DNA of 15,736 nucleotides from an uncultured Blautia sp. (GCA_900552095.1 URYM01000020.1:1-15736); one strand, 5' to 3'; shown: positions 1 through 8,567, counted from the stretch's first letter. The notes: generated by a model from the sequence alone, not told the origin. Numbers and translations: made by a program.

Positions 1-1028
1 GAAAATTCTACCTTTCCCCTGGTCTCTTTCAGCACCACCGCCTCCGGATCTTCCGGCAAAACAGGCTCTTCATCCAGAAAATCAAAGATCCTCCCCGCAG
101 AAGCCAGCGCATTCTGCAGTTCTGTCACCACCCCCGAAATCTCATTAAACGGTTTCGTATACTGGTTGGCATAACTCAGGAAACTGGTCAGCTGTCCCAC
201 CGTGATGCCTCCCGAAATCGCAGTAAAAGCTCCCAGAATCCCCACGCCTGTATACACCAGATTATTAACAAAGCGGGTCGCCGGATTTGTGATAGATGAG
301 AAAAAAAGCGCCCGGATCCCACACACTCTCAGCTCTTCATTGATCCTGTCAAACCGTTTCTCGGCCCTCCCCTCGTAAGAGAACGCCTTTACCAGTTTCT
401 GATTTCCCACCAGTTCTTCCACCAGGGAAGTCATCTCAGCCCGGGTCTCAGACTGCTGTTTAAACATGGCATAAGTTCTCCGGGCTACAAAACCCGCCAC
501 AAAAAAGGACAGCGGCGTGATCAGCACAACCAGAAGCGTGATTCCAGGACTGATCAGAACCATAAAGATCAAGGTTCCCAAAATGGTCAGAACTCCTGTG
601 AACAGCTGGGTAAATCCCATCAGAAGACCGTCTGAAAACTGATCTGCATCCGTGGAGATCCTGCTTAAAATATCCCCTGCCGGATGGCTGTCCAGATAGC
701 TCAACGGCAGTTGTTCCAGATGGGAAAAGGCTGCATTTCTCACATCCTGCACTACCTGATAGGTAATCCGGTTCGTGAAAAGACTCATCCCCCATTGGGC
801 AAGCGCCGCTGCTCCCACAACCGCCCCCAGCACGATCAGAAGCCTGAACAGTTCCGGAAAATCCACCCGTCCCGGACCTGCGATCAGATCTACTCCCTTT
901 CCAATCAATACCGGAGTATACAAAGTAAAAACCACCGTCACAAAAGCCAGAAGGAACACCATGCATACCGCTCCCCGATACGGTCTGATCAGGGAAATCA
1001 CTCTTCTTACTGTTTTCTTTTCTCTCAC
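1..1028 (-). CDS. ABC exporter subunit B, transmembrane part (3' end outside window)
   Basis: This is the second half-transporter of a probable heterodimeric multidrug/lipid-type ABC exporter in the cytoplasmic membrane. I translated it by hand: 342 codons are open from a GTG start at 1028 to the left edge. The GTG shares four bases (GTGA) with the stop of the upstream ABC gene, and AGGAGG lies about ten bases upstream inside that gene, so translational coupling is likely. The visible protein starts VREKKTVRRVISLIRPYRGA and is the type I exporter transmembrane domain, with hydrophobic helices and the conserved coupling stretch EELVGNQKLVKAFSYE. It ends at RGKVEF, where the ATP-binding domain normally begins, so no Walker motif is visible. 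As the subunit A partner is degenerate, this one is expected to carry the canonical catalytic Glu and His; that is inference. The family is clear, the substrate unknown. Confidence 0.9.
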   Translation of the reverse strand, partial: MREKKTVRRVISLIRPYRGAVCMVFLLAFVTVVFTLYTPVLIGKGVDLIAGPGRVDFPELFRLLIVLGAVVGAAALAQWGMSLFTNRITYQVVQDVRNAAFSHLEQLPLSYLDSHPAGDILSRISTDADQFSDGLLMGFTQLFTGVLTILGTLIFMVLISPGITLLVVLITPLSFFVAGFVARRTYAMFKQQSETRAEMTSLVEELVGNQKLVKAFSYEGRAEKRFDRINEELRVCGIRALFFSSITNPATRFVNNLVYTGVGILGAFTAISGGITVGQLTSFLSYANQYTKPFNEISGVVTELQNALASAGRIFDFLDEEPVLPEDPEAVVLKETRGKVEF

Positions 1029-2761
1029 AGCTGCTCCGCCTCCTTTCCGGAAAACTGAGACAGGCAGATTTCCCGGTAAACCGGGCAGTTCTTCACCAGC
1101 TGCTCATGTGTTCCCCATCCGGCCATCCGGCCGTCATCGAGAACCAGAATCCGATCTGCCCTTCGCACAGCAGCTGCCCTCTGGGAAACAAGAAATACTG
1201 TCATCCCCCGGGTTTCCTCTTTCAACGCCCTCCGAAGCGCCGCATCTGTGGCAAAATCAAGAGCCGAGGCGCTGTCATCCAGGATCAGGATCTCCGGACG
1301 GGAAACCAGCGCCCGGGCAATAGTCAGTCTCTGACGCTGGCCGCCGGAAAAATTCCGGCCACCGGCTGTCACCTGTCCATCCAGTCCGCCTTTCTTCCCT
1401 TCCACAACTTCCCTCGCCTGAGCCGTAACAAGCGCCTGCCAGATTTCTTCTTCCGAAGCGTCCTCCTTCTGCCACCGCATATTTTCCCGGATCGTTCCCG
1501 CAAAGAGAACCGCCTTCTGCGGTACAATCCCTATCTTCTTCCTCAGGCTGTCAAATGCATACTCCTGTACCGGTCTTCCCTCTACCAGCACCTGTCCGGA
1601 ATTTCCGTCGTAAAACCGGGGGATCAGGCTGACCAGCGTAGATTTTCCCGAACCGGTTCCTCCAATGATTCCTATTGTCTCCCCCCGTTTTACTGCAAAA
1701 GAAATATTTTCAAGCGCCGGTTCTCTGGCTCCCTGGTAGGTAAAGGATACCGCTTCAAACCTCACCATTTCCTCGGAATCGGCAGAGACAGAAAATGTAT
1801 CTGTTCCTTCCTGCATTCCCGGCTGACAGGCAAAAACTTCATTGATCCGCAAGGCACTGGCTGCCGCCCTGGTCACTGTAATGATCAGATTTGCCAGCGC
1901 CACCAGTGCCAGCAGAATCTGACTCATATAATTGATCAGCGCTGTCAGTTCGCCCTGGGTAATCTCTCCCCGGTCTACAGAACCGCCTCCCTGCCAGAGG
2001 ATCGCAATCACAGCCAGATTTACCAACACGTAAGTAAGCGGATTCATCAGCGCTGAGATCCTTCCGGAAAAAAGCTGTACCTTTTTCAGCCCTTCATTCA
2101 CCTGCCTGAATTCCTCCGTCTCCGCCTCCTGCCGGGAAAAAGCGCGCACAACTCTGGCACCTCCGTAGTTTTCTCGGGTGAGACGCACCACCTGATCCAT
2201 CCTGCTCTGCACTTTTTTGTACAGAGGAATCGTAACTTTTACGATAATAAAGATCGTTGCGCCGATGAGCGGAACTGCAATGAAAAAGATCACTGTCAGT
2301 TTCACACTGATCGTCAAAGCCATGATCACCGCTCCCACCACAATAAAAGGAGAGCGCAGAAACAGACGAAGCACCAGATTCACCCCTGCCTGGGCCTGAT
2401 TAATATCGCTGGTCATACGGGTCACAAGAGAAGGAGTTCCCAGGCGATCCAGTTCCTGATAGGAAAGTCGGTTAATATGGGAAAACAGTGCCCTGCGCAG
2501 CGCAGTTCCAAATCCCATAGAAGATCTGGCTGCAAAATACTGCGCTGTCAGGGAACAGGAAAGCCCCAGCACCCCCAGGAAAATCATCAGCCCGCACATC
2601 CGCCAGATATAGGCCTGATCCTGCTGCCAGATTCCCACATCGATGATCTTTGCCATCACAAGGGGAACCAGAAGTTCAAAGCTTGCCTCCAGCATCTTAA
2701 AGAGCGGTGCGATCACCGCCTCTTTCCAGTACCCTTCCAGGTAAACTAAAAGTTTTTTCAT
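1025..2761 (-). CDS. ABC exporter subunit A with degenerate ATPase site
   Basis: A complete 578-residue fused membrane/ATPase subunit of an ABC exporter, normal in length for the family. The six-helix transmembrane domain covers about residues 15-305 and the nucleotide-binding domain about 333-570. Motifs seen are Walker A GGTGSGKS (367-374), Q-loop Gln415, signature FSGGQ (471-475), Walker B ILILD (491-495) and D-loop SALD (499-502). The residue after Walker B is Asp496 where active ATPases have Glu, and the switch-loop His is Gln527 (VSQR). This double change is typical of the degenerate-site subunit of heterodimeric exporters such as TM287 or BmrC. The start is ATG with only a weak GGGGCG ribosome site. 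It lies 27 bases after malQ and overlaps subunit B by four bases, so all three are probably co-transcribed. The substrate cannot be told; exporters of this type are often called multidrug transporters. Confidence 0.95.
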   Translation of the reverse strand: MKKLLVYLEGYWKEAVIAPLFKMLEASFELLVPLVMAKIIDVGIWQQDQAYIWRMCGLMIFLGVLGLSCSLTAQYFAARSSMGFGTALRRALFSHINRLSYQELDRLGTPSLVTRMTSDINQAQAGVNLVLRLFLRSPFIVVGAVIMALTISVKLTVIFFIAVPLIGATIFIIVKVTIPLYKKVQSRMDQVVRLTRENYGGARVVRAFSRQEAETEEFRQVNEGLKKVQLFSGRISALMNPLTYVLVNLAVIAILWQGGGSVDRGEITQGELTALINYMSQILLALVALANLIITVTRAAASALRINEVFACQPGMQEGTDTFSVSADSEEMVRFEAVSFTYQGAREPALENISFAVKRGETIGIIGGTGSGKSTLVSLIPRFYDGNSGQVLVEGRPVQEYAFDSLRKKIGIVPQKAVLFAGTIRENMRWQKEDASEEEIWQALVTAQAREVVEGKKGGLDGQVTAGGRNFSGGQRQRLTIARALVSRPEILILDDSASALDFATDAALRRALKEETRGMTVFLVSQRAAAVRRADRILVLDDGRMAGWGTHEQLVKNCPVYREICLSQFSGKEAEQL

Positions 2762-2788
2762 AATAATCGCCCCAACAAAACTGTCTGA

Positions 2789-4264
2789 TTATACCCGGCC
2801 ATAAATTCTGGTCATCCGATAGATCCGACCCGCCAGCTGGTCGCTGATCTGCCCCGGAACCATTCTCCACTTCCAGTTCATCCCAAATGTGGAGGGCTGA
2901 TTCAGCCTAGCCTCCTCTCCGAGGCAGAGATAATCCTGCATGGGGATTACGCACAGATCTGCCACGCTCTCCATAGCCAGCCGGATCAGCGCCCAGACGT
3001 GATCTTCCTCACTTCCGCCCCGGTAATTCATATACTCATCCACAAAGCTGCGTTCTTCCCAGCTCAGTGTCTGAAACCAGTGCCGGGTGGTGTCGTTGTC
3101 ATGCGTTCCCGTATAAACCACACTGTTCGTAGTGTACCGGTGGGGCAGATATGCACTGCTGGCGCTGGGATCGAAGGCAAAATGGAGAACCTTCATTCCC
3201 GGATAGCCGGTCTCCCGGACCATCTGCAGAACACTCTCTGTCAGAAATCCCAGATCCTCCGCGATAATGTCCTTCCATCCCAGTTTGTTCCGCAGTGTGT
3301 GGAACAGTTCGATCCCCGGACCTTTTTCCCAGTGACCGAACTCAGCTGTAGCATGCCCGTAGGGAATCGCATAATATTCATCAAAGCCACGGAAATGGTC
3401 AATCCGTACCGTATCATACAGTTTAAAACAGTGTGCTACCCGCTGTACCCACCAGGAATATTCTGTTTCCCGGTGATATTCCCAGCTATAAACCGGATTT
3501 CCCCAGAGCTGCCCGGTCGGTGAAAAGCCATCGGGAGGACAGCCTGCAACCGCAACCGGCTGATTATCCTCATTAAACTGGAATAATTTCGGATTTGCCC
3601 AGGCATCTGCGCTGTCAAATGCCACATAAATAGGAATATCCCCGATAATCTGCACTTCTCTTTCATTCGCATACGCCTTCAGTTTCATCCACTGCTTCAG
3701 GAAATAGTACTGAAGAAATCTCTGAAACTGGATCGGATCCGCCAGGCGCTCTCCGGCTTCCTGCAGTGCTCCCGGCTGACGGTCTCTCAGCTCCCTGGGC
3801 CAGGTTGTCCAAAGCGCCCCGTTCTGGCTCTCTTTGATCGCCATGAAAAGACAGTAATCTTCCAGCCAGTATCCCTCATTTCTCACAAACTCTCCAAACG
3901 TCTCATCCGGCGCCCACCGGTCAAAAGCCTTTCTCAGAAGGGGATATCGGTAATTATAAATCCTCTCATAATCCACATAGGCAGGATGGCCTGACCACTG
4001 AGGCGCTTCGCACTCCTCCCGGGTCAGCAGCCCGTCCTCCACAAGCCCGTCCAGGTCAATAAAATAAGGATTTCCCGCAAAAGTAGAAAAGGCCTGATAG
4101 GGGGAATCTCCGTAGCCCGTAGGGCCCAGCGGAAGAATCTGCCAGCTTCTCTGGCCTGCCTTCTGCAGAAAATCCACAAACTCATACGCCTCCCGGGAAA
4201 AACATCCAATTCCATACCGGGACGGCAGGGATGAAATCGGTAATAATACGCCGCTTCGTCTCAT
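2789..4264 (-). CDS. malQ: 4-alpha-glucanotransferase (amylomaltase)
   Basis: Cytoplasmic GH77 enzyme that moves alpha-1,4-glucan segments between maltooligosaccharides and releases glucose, used in maltodextrin or glycogen metabolism. At 491 residues it is full length. It opens RRSGVLLPISSLPSRYGIG, the usual family N-terminus. The catalytic residues fit well: nucleophile Asp289 in RIDHFRGF, acid/base Glu336 in AEDLG, and Asp389 in GTHDNDT, with spacing close to Thermus amylomaltase (293/340/395). An in-frame ATG ten codons upstream (4294) was rejected because it lacks a ribosome site and would add residues before the conserved N-terminus; ATG 4264 has GGAGAG six bases upstream. It is the first gene after the terminator at 4364-4428 and has its own likely promoter. 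The ABC exporter genes follow 27 bases later, an unusual partner for malQ. No other maltose genes are in the window. Confidence 0.97.
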   Translation of the reverse strand: MRRSGVLLPISSLPSRYGIGCFSREAYEFVDFLQKAGQRSWQILPLGPTGYGDSPYQAFSTFAGNPYFIDLDGLVEDGLLTREECEAPQWSGHPAYVDYERIYNYRYPLLRKAFDRWAPDETFGEFVRNEGYWLEDYCLFMAIKESQNGALWTTWPRELRDRQPGALQEAGERLADPIQFQRFLQYYFLKQWMKLKAYANEREVQIIGDIPIYVAFDSADAWANPKLFQFNEDNQPVAVAGCPPDGFSPTGQLWGNPVYSWEYHRETEYSWWVQRVAHCFKLYDTVRIDHFRGFDEYYAIPYGHATAEFGHWEKGPGIELFHTLRNKLGWKDIIAEDLGFLTESVLQMVRETGYPGMKVLHFAFDPSASSAYLPHRYTTNSVVYTGTHDNDTTRHWFQTLSWEERSFVDEYMNYRGGSEEDHVWALIRLAMESVADLCVIPMQDYLCLGEEARLNQPSTFGMNWKWRMVPGQISDQLAGRIYRMTRIYGRV

Positions 4265-4270
4265 TGTTCT

Positions 4271-4276
4271 CTCTCC
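4271..4276 (-). promoter_or_regulatory. Ribosome binding site deciding the malQ start
   Basis: GGAGAG on the minus strand lies six bases before ATG 4264. It supports this ATG over the upstream in-frame ATG at 4294. Confidence 0.8.
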
Positions 4277-4308
4277 ATTTCTCAAGTAATTCATTCTGCA
4301 ATATGTTT

Positions 4309-4338
4309 ATTTTACCTCTTAAGAGGGCACCTTGACAA
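4309..4338 (-). promoter_or_regulatory. Probable sigma-A promoter of malQ with palindromic spacer
   Basis: On the minus strand TTGTCA (4338-4333, one mismatch to TTGACA) and TAAAAT (4314-4309, one mismatch to TATAAT) are separated by 18 bases. The spacer contains the perfect 12-base palindrome CCTCTTAAGAGG (4315-4326) directly against the -10 box, a natural position for a repressor operator. The promoter lies between the phoR terminator and malQ, which fits a new transcription unit. The boxes are seen directly; operator function is inference, and no regulator gene is adjacent. Confidence 0.6.
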
Positions 4339-4363
4339 GCCCCGCTGTCCAAATCTGCCAAAG

Positions 4364-4428
4364 AAAAAACAGACAGACCAGGATTCCATTCCGCCATGCG
4401 GACAGAAATCTGGTCTGTCTGTTTTTTT
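4364..4428 (-). terminator. Rho-independent terminator after the sensor kinase gene
   Basis: The arms AAAAAACAGACAGACCAG (4364-4381) and CTGGTCTGTCTGTTTTTT (4410-4427) are perfectly complementary over 18 bases. The 28-base interior contains a second small stem, TCCGC/GCGGA (4390-4402). Read on the minus strand, the GC-containing stem is followed by a run of six T. The A-rich arm overlaps the kinase stop codon TAA (4429-4427), so the hairpin begins at the end of the gene. The structure has a T run on both strands and could stop transcription in either direction. Confidence 0.92.
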
Positions 4429-6103
4429 ATTCTTCCGGTCTGCCGGCCGGAAAATCAAGAATAATCTCCGTCCCCTCATCGCTGGCGCTGTTGAGTGTAA
4501 GTTCTGCATGATGAAGCGCCGCACCGTGTTTTACAATGGAAAGTCCAAGCCCTGTTCCGCCCGTCTTTCTGGAATGGCTCTTATCTACCCGATAAAAGCG
4601 CTCAAACACTCTTCCCTGATGTTCCGGCGCGATACCGATCCCCGTATCTTTCACTGACCAGCGGACTGCCTTCCCTCTGTTCTCCAGGACAATCTTTACC
4701 GTCCCGCCTTCCCGGTTATATTTTACTGCATTTTCACAGAGATTAAAAAACATTTCGTAGAGAACCTGACGCACTCCGTAAAGCATACAGTCTTCCCCCT
4801 GAAATTCCACAGCCACCTGATGTTTTTCCGCCAGATTCTGAAGATGGGCACACACTTCCAGAGAGAGTTCTTTTAAGGAGACCATATCCCAGCTCAGCCC
4901 CTCTGAAGCCTCATCCAGCTGAGAGAGTTTCATAATATCGGCCACCAGCACCGACAGCCGGGTTGCTTCCTGGTGAATCCGCCCTGCAAAATCAGGTATA
5001 TCAGAAGCCTGGACCAGGCCATTTTCAATCAGCTCTGCATAGCCGGAAATCGACATAAGCGGTGTCTTCAGCTCATGAGAAACATTGGCGGAAAACTCTC
5101 TCCTCAGCTCCTCTGCCTCCCACTTATCCGTGATATCCAGGATCAGCACCACAGTTCCCTGCACTCTCCCGCTGATTTTCACCGGATTGGCCAAAATCTG
5201 ATAACTCCGATCACCGTGAACCAGTACCTTCTCACACCCGTGGCCTTCCAGGGCATCTTCAATTGCCTCCTGCAGTTCCGGCATCCGCGCCACCACGTCC
5301 ACCGGCTTATTGATACATTCCCTGCTGTCTTTCCCCAGAAAGCGTTCCGCCGCCTGGTTCATGGAGAGGATGCTCTCACGACTGGTCATGAGGAGTCCCT
5401 CTTCCATATACTCCGTAATAGCCAGATAATTGGCCTGATTCGTCTTTAACTCCTTCACCTGCCGGGCAATCTGCTCATTCTGTCTCTGGATCCGGCTCAT
5501 CAGCGGCTTTAGTTCCGGATAAACGGCCCCTCTTAAGGGATGTTCCAGATCCAGACTGTTTAAAGGCTGCATCATCTTTTCCGTCTGACGGTAAATAAGG
5601 AAGATACCGGCCAGAATAATCCCGATAGCCAGAAGTCCTACCACGGTAAAGCCGGTCATCACCATCGAAAGCATACCGTCCGTGGTGACCGCCACCCGCA
5701 GCACTCTTCCATCCTCCAGACGGAGGGCATGATAATAAGTCTGCTCAGATAAAGTCATGGAATACCGGGTTGCCTCTCCCGATCCGTTTTCCAGGGCTTC
5801 CCGGATCTCGGGACGATCCTCATGATCCCCCAGGCTCCGGGGATCTTTCACGGAATCATAGAGTACATTTCCCGTCTCATCCACCAGCGTAATGCGGGTA
5901 TTGCTCAGCCCCGCTGTTTCCTGCTCCAATACTTCGATCCCATTCTTTTCCGTCAGGATCCTGAGATAATAAGCCTCCCGGCGAACCTCCCCTCTGGTTA
6001 CAGAGGTAAGTCTCTCATACATGACCAGACTGACTGAAATAAAAGTAGCCAACACTGCCACGCTGATCATAATGCTGGTATATTTCAGGATCTTCTCCTT
6101 CAT
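4427..6103 (-). CDS. phoR: PhoR-like membrane sensor histidine kinase
   Basis: Membrane-bound sensor kinase of a two-component pair, 558 residues. One helix at about 11-29 and another at about 148-170 enclose an extracytoplasmic sensor region of roughly 115 residues. A linker, a PAS-type domain (about 222-325), the HisKA region (about 333-398) and the ATPase domain follow. The phosphorylated His is His343 in VSHELKTPL. The N-box is NLCENAVKYN (Asn454, Asn458), G1 is DTGIGI (486-491), and G2 is GGTGLGLSIV (515-524). The start ATG 6103 shares ATGA with the regulator's stop, so the two are translationally coupled. Sitting after a Na/Pi transporter gene points to phosphate sensing (PhoR). The same domain order occurs in WalK and other kinases, so the signal is inferred from neighbours. 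Confidence 0.9.
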   Translation of the reverse strand: MKEKILKYTSIMISVAVLATFISVSLVMYERLTSVTRGEVRREAYYLRILTEKNGIEVLEQETAGLSNTRITLVDETGNVLYDSVKDPRSLGDHEDRPEIREALENGSGEATRYSMTLSEQTYYHALRLEDGRVLRVAVTTDGMLSMVMTGFTVVGLLAIGIILAGIFLIYRQTEKMMQPLNSLDLEHPLRGAVYPELKPLMSRIQRQNEQIARQVKELKTNQANYLAITEYMEEGLLMTSRESILSMNQAAERFLGKDSRECINKPVDVVARMPELQEAIEDALEGHGCEKVLVHGDRSYQILANPVKISGRVQGTVVLILDITDKWEAEELRREFSANVSHELKTPLMSISGYAELIENGLVQASDIPDFAGRIHQEATRLSVLVADIMKLSQLDEASEGLSWDMVSLKELSLEVCAHLQNLAEKHQVAVEFQGEDCMLYGVRQVLYEMFFNLCENAVKYNREGGTVKIVLENRGKAVRWSVKDTGIGIAPEHQGRVFERFYRVDKSHSRKTGGTGLGLSIVKHGAALHHAELTLNSASDEGTEIILDFPAGRPEE

Positions 6104-6777
6104 GACTTTCCTCCGATGCGGTAGCCGACCCCGCGGACGGTCTGGATATAGCTTCCCGCCTCTCCCAGTTTCTGACGCAGAGAACGGACGTGCACATCTA
6201 CAGTCCTCGTCTCCCCGTCAAAATCATACTCCCATACCCGGGATAGGATCTGATCCCTGCTCAGTACGATCCCCACATGCTCCAGCAGATAATGCAGAAG
6301 TTCAAACTCTTTCAGGGTGAGCTGAACTTCCTCTCCGTTTACCAGAACCTGATGGCTCTCCAGCAGAAGCTGCAGTTCCCCGAAGGAAAAACTCTTTCCC
6401 TCCTCCTTCTTCTTCCCGCAGCGCCGCATGACCGCCTTTACTCTGGCCAGAAATTCCATCATGCCAAAAGGCTTTGCTATATAATCATCAGCGCCTGCCT
6501 CCAGCCCCTGTACCTTGTCATACTCTGTTCCCTTTGCCGTGATCAGAATGACCGGTATATCCTGGGTGGCCGGCTGCTGACGGATCCTGCGCAGAAGTGA
6601 GAGACCATCCTCTCCCGGAAGCATGATATCAAGAAGGATCAATTCCGGCTTCTGCTCTTCCAGGGCCTTTTTAAACTCTGCCCCTTCTGCAAAGCCTCTC
6701 ACCTGATACCCGCTGCTCTGCAGGCTGTACAGCAAAAGTTCCCTTATGTTCTGCTCATCTTCCACACAGTAAATCAT
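6100..6777 (-). CDS. phoP: OmpR/PhoB-family response regulator
   Basis: DNA-binding response regulator of 225 residues, normal for the family, phosphorylated by the kinase encoded next. The receiver domain (about 1-118) has acidic residues Glu6 and Asp7, phospho-acceptor Asp50 in LILLDIMLPGEDG, switch Thr80 and Lys102 in KPF. The winged-helix output domain (about 128-222) has the usual DVHVRSLRQKL recognition region and ends VRGVGYRIG. The ATG start has AAGGAG eight bases upstream. The gene lies 21 bases after the Na/Pi transporter and overlaps the kinase by four bases, so all three are probably one operon. PhoP/PhoB is the likely identity because of the transporter and the TTAACA-type repeats upstream. 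By sequence family alone it could be another OmpR-type regulator. Confidence 0.92.
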   Translation of the reverse strand: MIYCVEDEQNIRELLLYSLQSSGYQVRGFAEGAEFKKALEEQKPELILLDIMLPGEDGLSLLRRIRQQPATQDIPVILITAKGTEYDKVQGLEAGADDYIAKPFGMMEFLARVKAVMRRCGKKKEEGKSFSFGELQLLLESHQVLVNGEEVQLTLKEFELLHYLLEHVGIVLSRDQILSRVWEYDFDGETRTVDVHVRSLRQKLGEAGSYIQTVRGVGYRIGGKS

Positions 6778-6798
6778 CTTGTCTTCTCCTTCTCTGTA

Positions 6799-8562
6799 TC
6801 AGGGCAGAGAATATTTGTGCTGATACAGATCTGTCATCTTTTCAAATTCTTCATCTCTGCTCTTTCTAAGGCTCTTTAAATAACCGTGAGAATCCATAGC
6901 CTGTTCCTTTGCCTCCAGGAAATAAACAGCAATATTGGAACAGTGGTCTGCCACACGCTCATAATCATTTGTCACATCAGACAGAACAAAGCCCAGCTCT
7001 GCCGTACATTTTCCTTTGCGCAGCCGGCGGATGTGGCGCTCCTTCAGCTCTGCATTCAGCTGATCGATCACCTCTTCCAGAGGCTCCACCCGCTTCGCCA
7101 GATCCAAATCACCGCTCTCAAAAACTTTTGTGGAGATTGACACAATATCTTTTACCGCGTCTGCAAAGATCTGCAGTTCTTCTTTTGCCTTATCCGAAAA
7201 TTCCATCCCTTTTTCTTTCATGCTCTTCGCTGCAATCTGAATATTGACCGCATGATCCGAGATACGCTCCCAGTCACTTAACGCATGCAGAAGGATAGAT
7301 ACCGTATAACTGTCACTGGAAGACATGCTGTGGTTGCCCAGACGAACCAGGTAGGTGCTCAGGGCATCCTCGTACTTGTCCACCTTCTCTTCCAGGTGGC
7401 GCACTTCCTTGGCTGTCTCCTCATCATAATGGCTGAGCAGCCCCATAGACATCTCCAGCGCCTCGCTGGATAAATGAGCCATCTCCACTGCCGCCTGACG
7501 GCTCTGAGCCACAGCCAGTCCCGGCTGATCCAGGAAACGGGCATCCAGAAGATCCAGCGCTCCCCTGTTTTTCTCCTGCTTCTCCTCGTGATCCCGCACG
7601 GTGAGACAGGCCAGTTTCACCAGAAGCTTGTTAAAGGGCAGAAGCAGACAGGTTGCAAAGACGTTGAATGTGGTGTGGATCACCGCAATTCCCGCCGCAT
7701 TGGCCGCATCATTTAAGAATTCAAAATGTACAAAGGTATTGATACTGTAGAACAGAATCATGAAGACTATCGTACCAATCACATTGAAATACAGATGGAT
7801 ACATGCAGCCCGCTTTGCATTTTTCTTTGCGCCAATCGCAGAGATAAGCGCGGTCACACAGGTTCCGATATTCTGTCCCATAATGATGGGCAGGGCGATG
7901 GAATACTTCACCGCTCCGGTAACACACAGTGCCTGCAGGATACCAACCGATGCGGAAGAAGACTGAATAAGCGCCGTCACTCCGGTTCCCACCAGCATAC
8001 CCAGGATCGGATTGGAGAACAGGGTCAGAAGACTGGTAAACTCAGGCACATCTGCCAGTGGTTTCACTGCCCCGCTCATCATATCCATACCGAACATAAG
8101 CACGGCGAAACCGATCAGAATCGTTCCGATATCATTGCGGCGCTCCTTTTTGCTGAACAGAATAAAGGCCACACCGATGATTGCCAGGATCGGGGAAAAT
8201 GAAGTCGGTTTTACCAGCTGGAGAATAAAACTCTCTCCCTCGATACCGGAAAGGCTTAAAATCCAGGATGTGATCGTTGTACCGATATTGGCACCCATGA
8301 TGATACCCACTGCCTGAGACAGCTTCATAATCCCGGAGTTTACAAAACCGACCACCATAACTGTAGTCGCGGAAGAAGACTGGATCACAGCCGTCACAGC
8401 CGCTCCCAGCGCCACCGCTTTAAAAAGATTCGAGGTCAGTCTCTCCAGAATCTGCTCCAGCCTTCCGCCGGATGCTTTTGCCAGACCTTCGCCCATTACA
8501 TGCATTCCATACAGGAACAGAGCCAGGCCTCCTACCAATGATAATACGTCAAATAAATCCAT
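6799..8562 (-). CDS. nptA: Na/Pi cotransporter with C-terminal PhoU-like domain
   Basis: Membrane protein of the NptA/PNaS family, probably importing phosphate with sodium (some bacterial members may instead export it). At 587 residues it has the usual inverted membrane repeat: QSSSATT (61-67) with GANIGT, and QSSSASV (200-206) with GQNIGT, followed by further helices up to about residue 320. A helical cytoplasmic domain (about 345-550) has two PhoU-type signatures, DWERISDHAVNI (430-441) and DYERVADHCSNI (533-544), which bind metal in PhoU proteins. The start is ATG 8562 with AGGAGG five bases upstream; a TTG ten codons earlier (8592) is in frame but lacks a ribosome site. The response regulator follows after 21 bases. 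The PhoU domain may report transport state to the kinase, as PhoU does for Pst systems; that is inference. Confidence 0.93.
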   Translation of the reverse strand: MDLFDVLSLVGGLALFLYGMHVMGEGLAKASGGRLEQILERLTSNLFKAVALGAAVTAVIQSSSATTVMVVGFVNSGIMKLSQAVGIIMGANIGTTITSWILSLSGIEGESFILQLVKPTSFSPILAIIGVAFILFSKKERRNDIGTILIGFAVLMFGMDMMSGAVKPLADVPEFTSLLTLFSNPILGMLVGTGVTALIQSSSASVGILQALCVTGAVKYSIALPIIMGQNIGTCVTALISAIGAKKNAKRAACIHLYFNVIGTIVFMILFYSINTFVHFEFLNDAANAAGIAVIHTTFNVFATCLLLPFNKLLVKLACLTVRDHEEKQEKNRGALDLLDARFLDQPGLAVAQSRQAAVEMAHLSSEALEMSMGLLSHYDEETAKEVRHLEEKVDKYEDALSTYLVRLGNHSMSSSDSYTVSILLHALSDWERISDHAVNIQIAAKSMKEKGMEFSDKAKEELQIFADAVKDIVSISTKVFESGDLDLAKRVEPLEEVIDQLNAELKERHIRRLRKGKCTAELGFVLSDVTNDYERVADHCSNIAVYFLEAKEQAMDSHGYLKSLRKSRDEEFEKMTDLYQHKYSLP

Positions 8563-8567
8563 AGTTT

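Noticed and set aside
1106..2056. A plus-strand open frame of 316 codons opposite the ABC exporter subunit A
   Set aside because: It is antisense to intact ATPase motifs and has no domain-like pattern; treated as a shadow. The same applies to the other plus-strand frames, such as 11844-12716 and 13251-14144.
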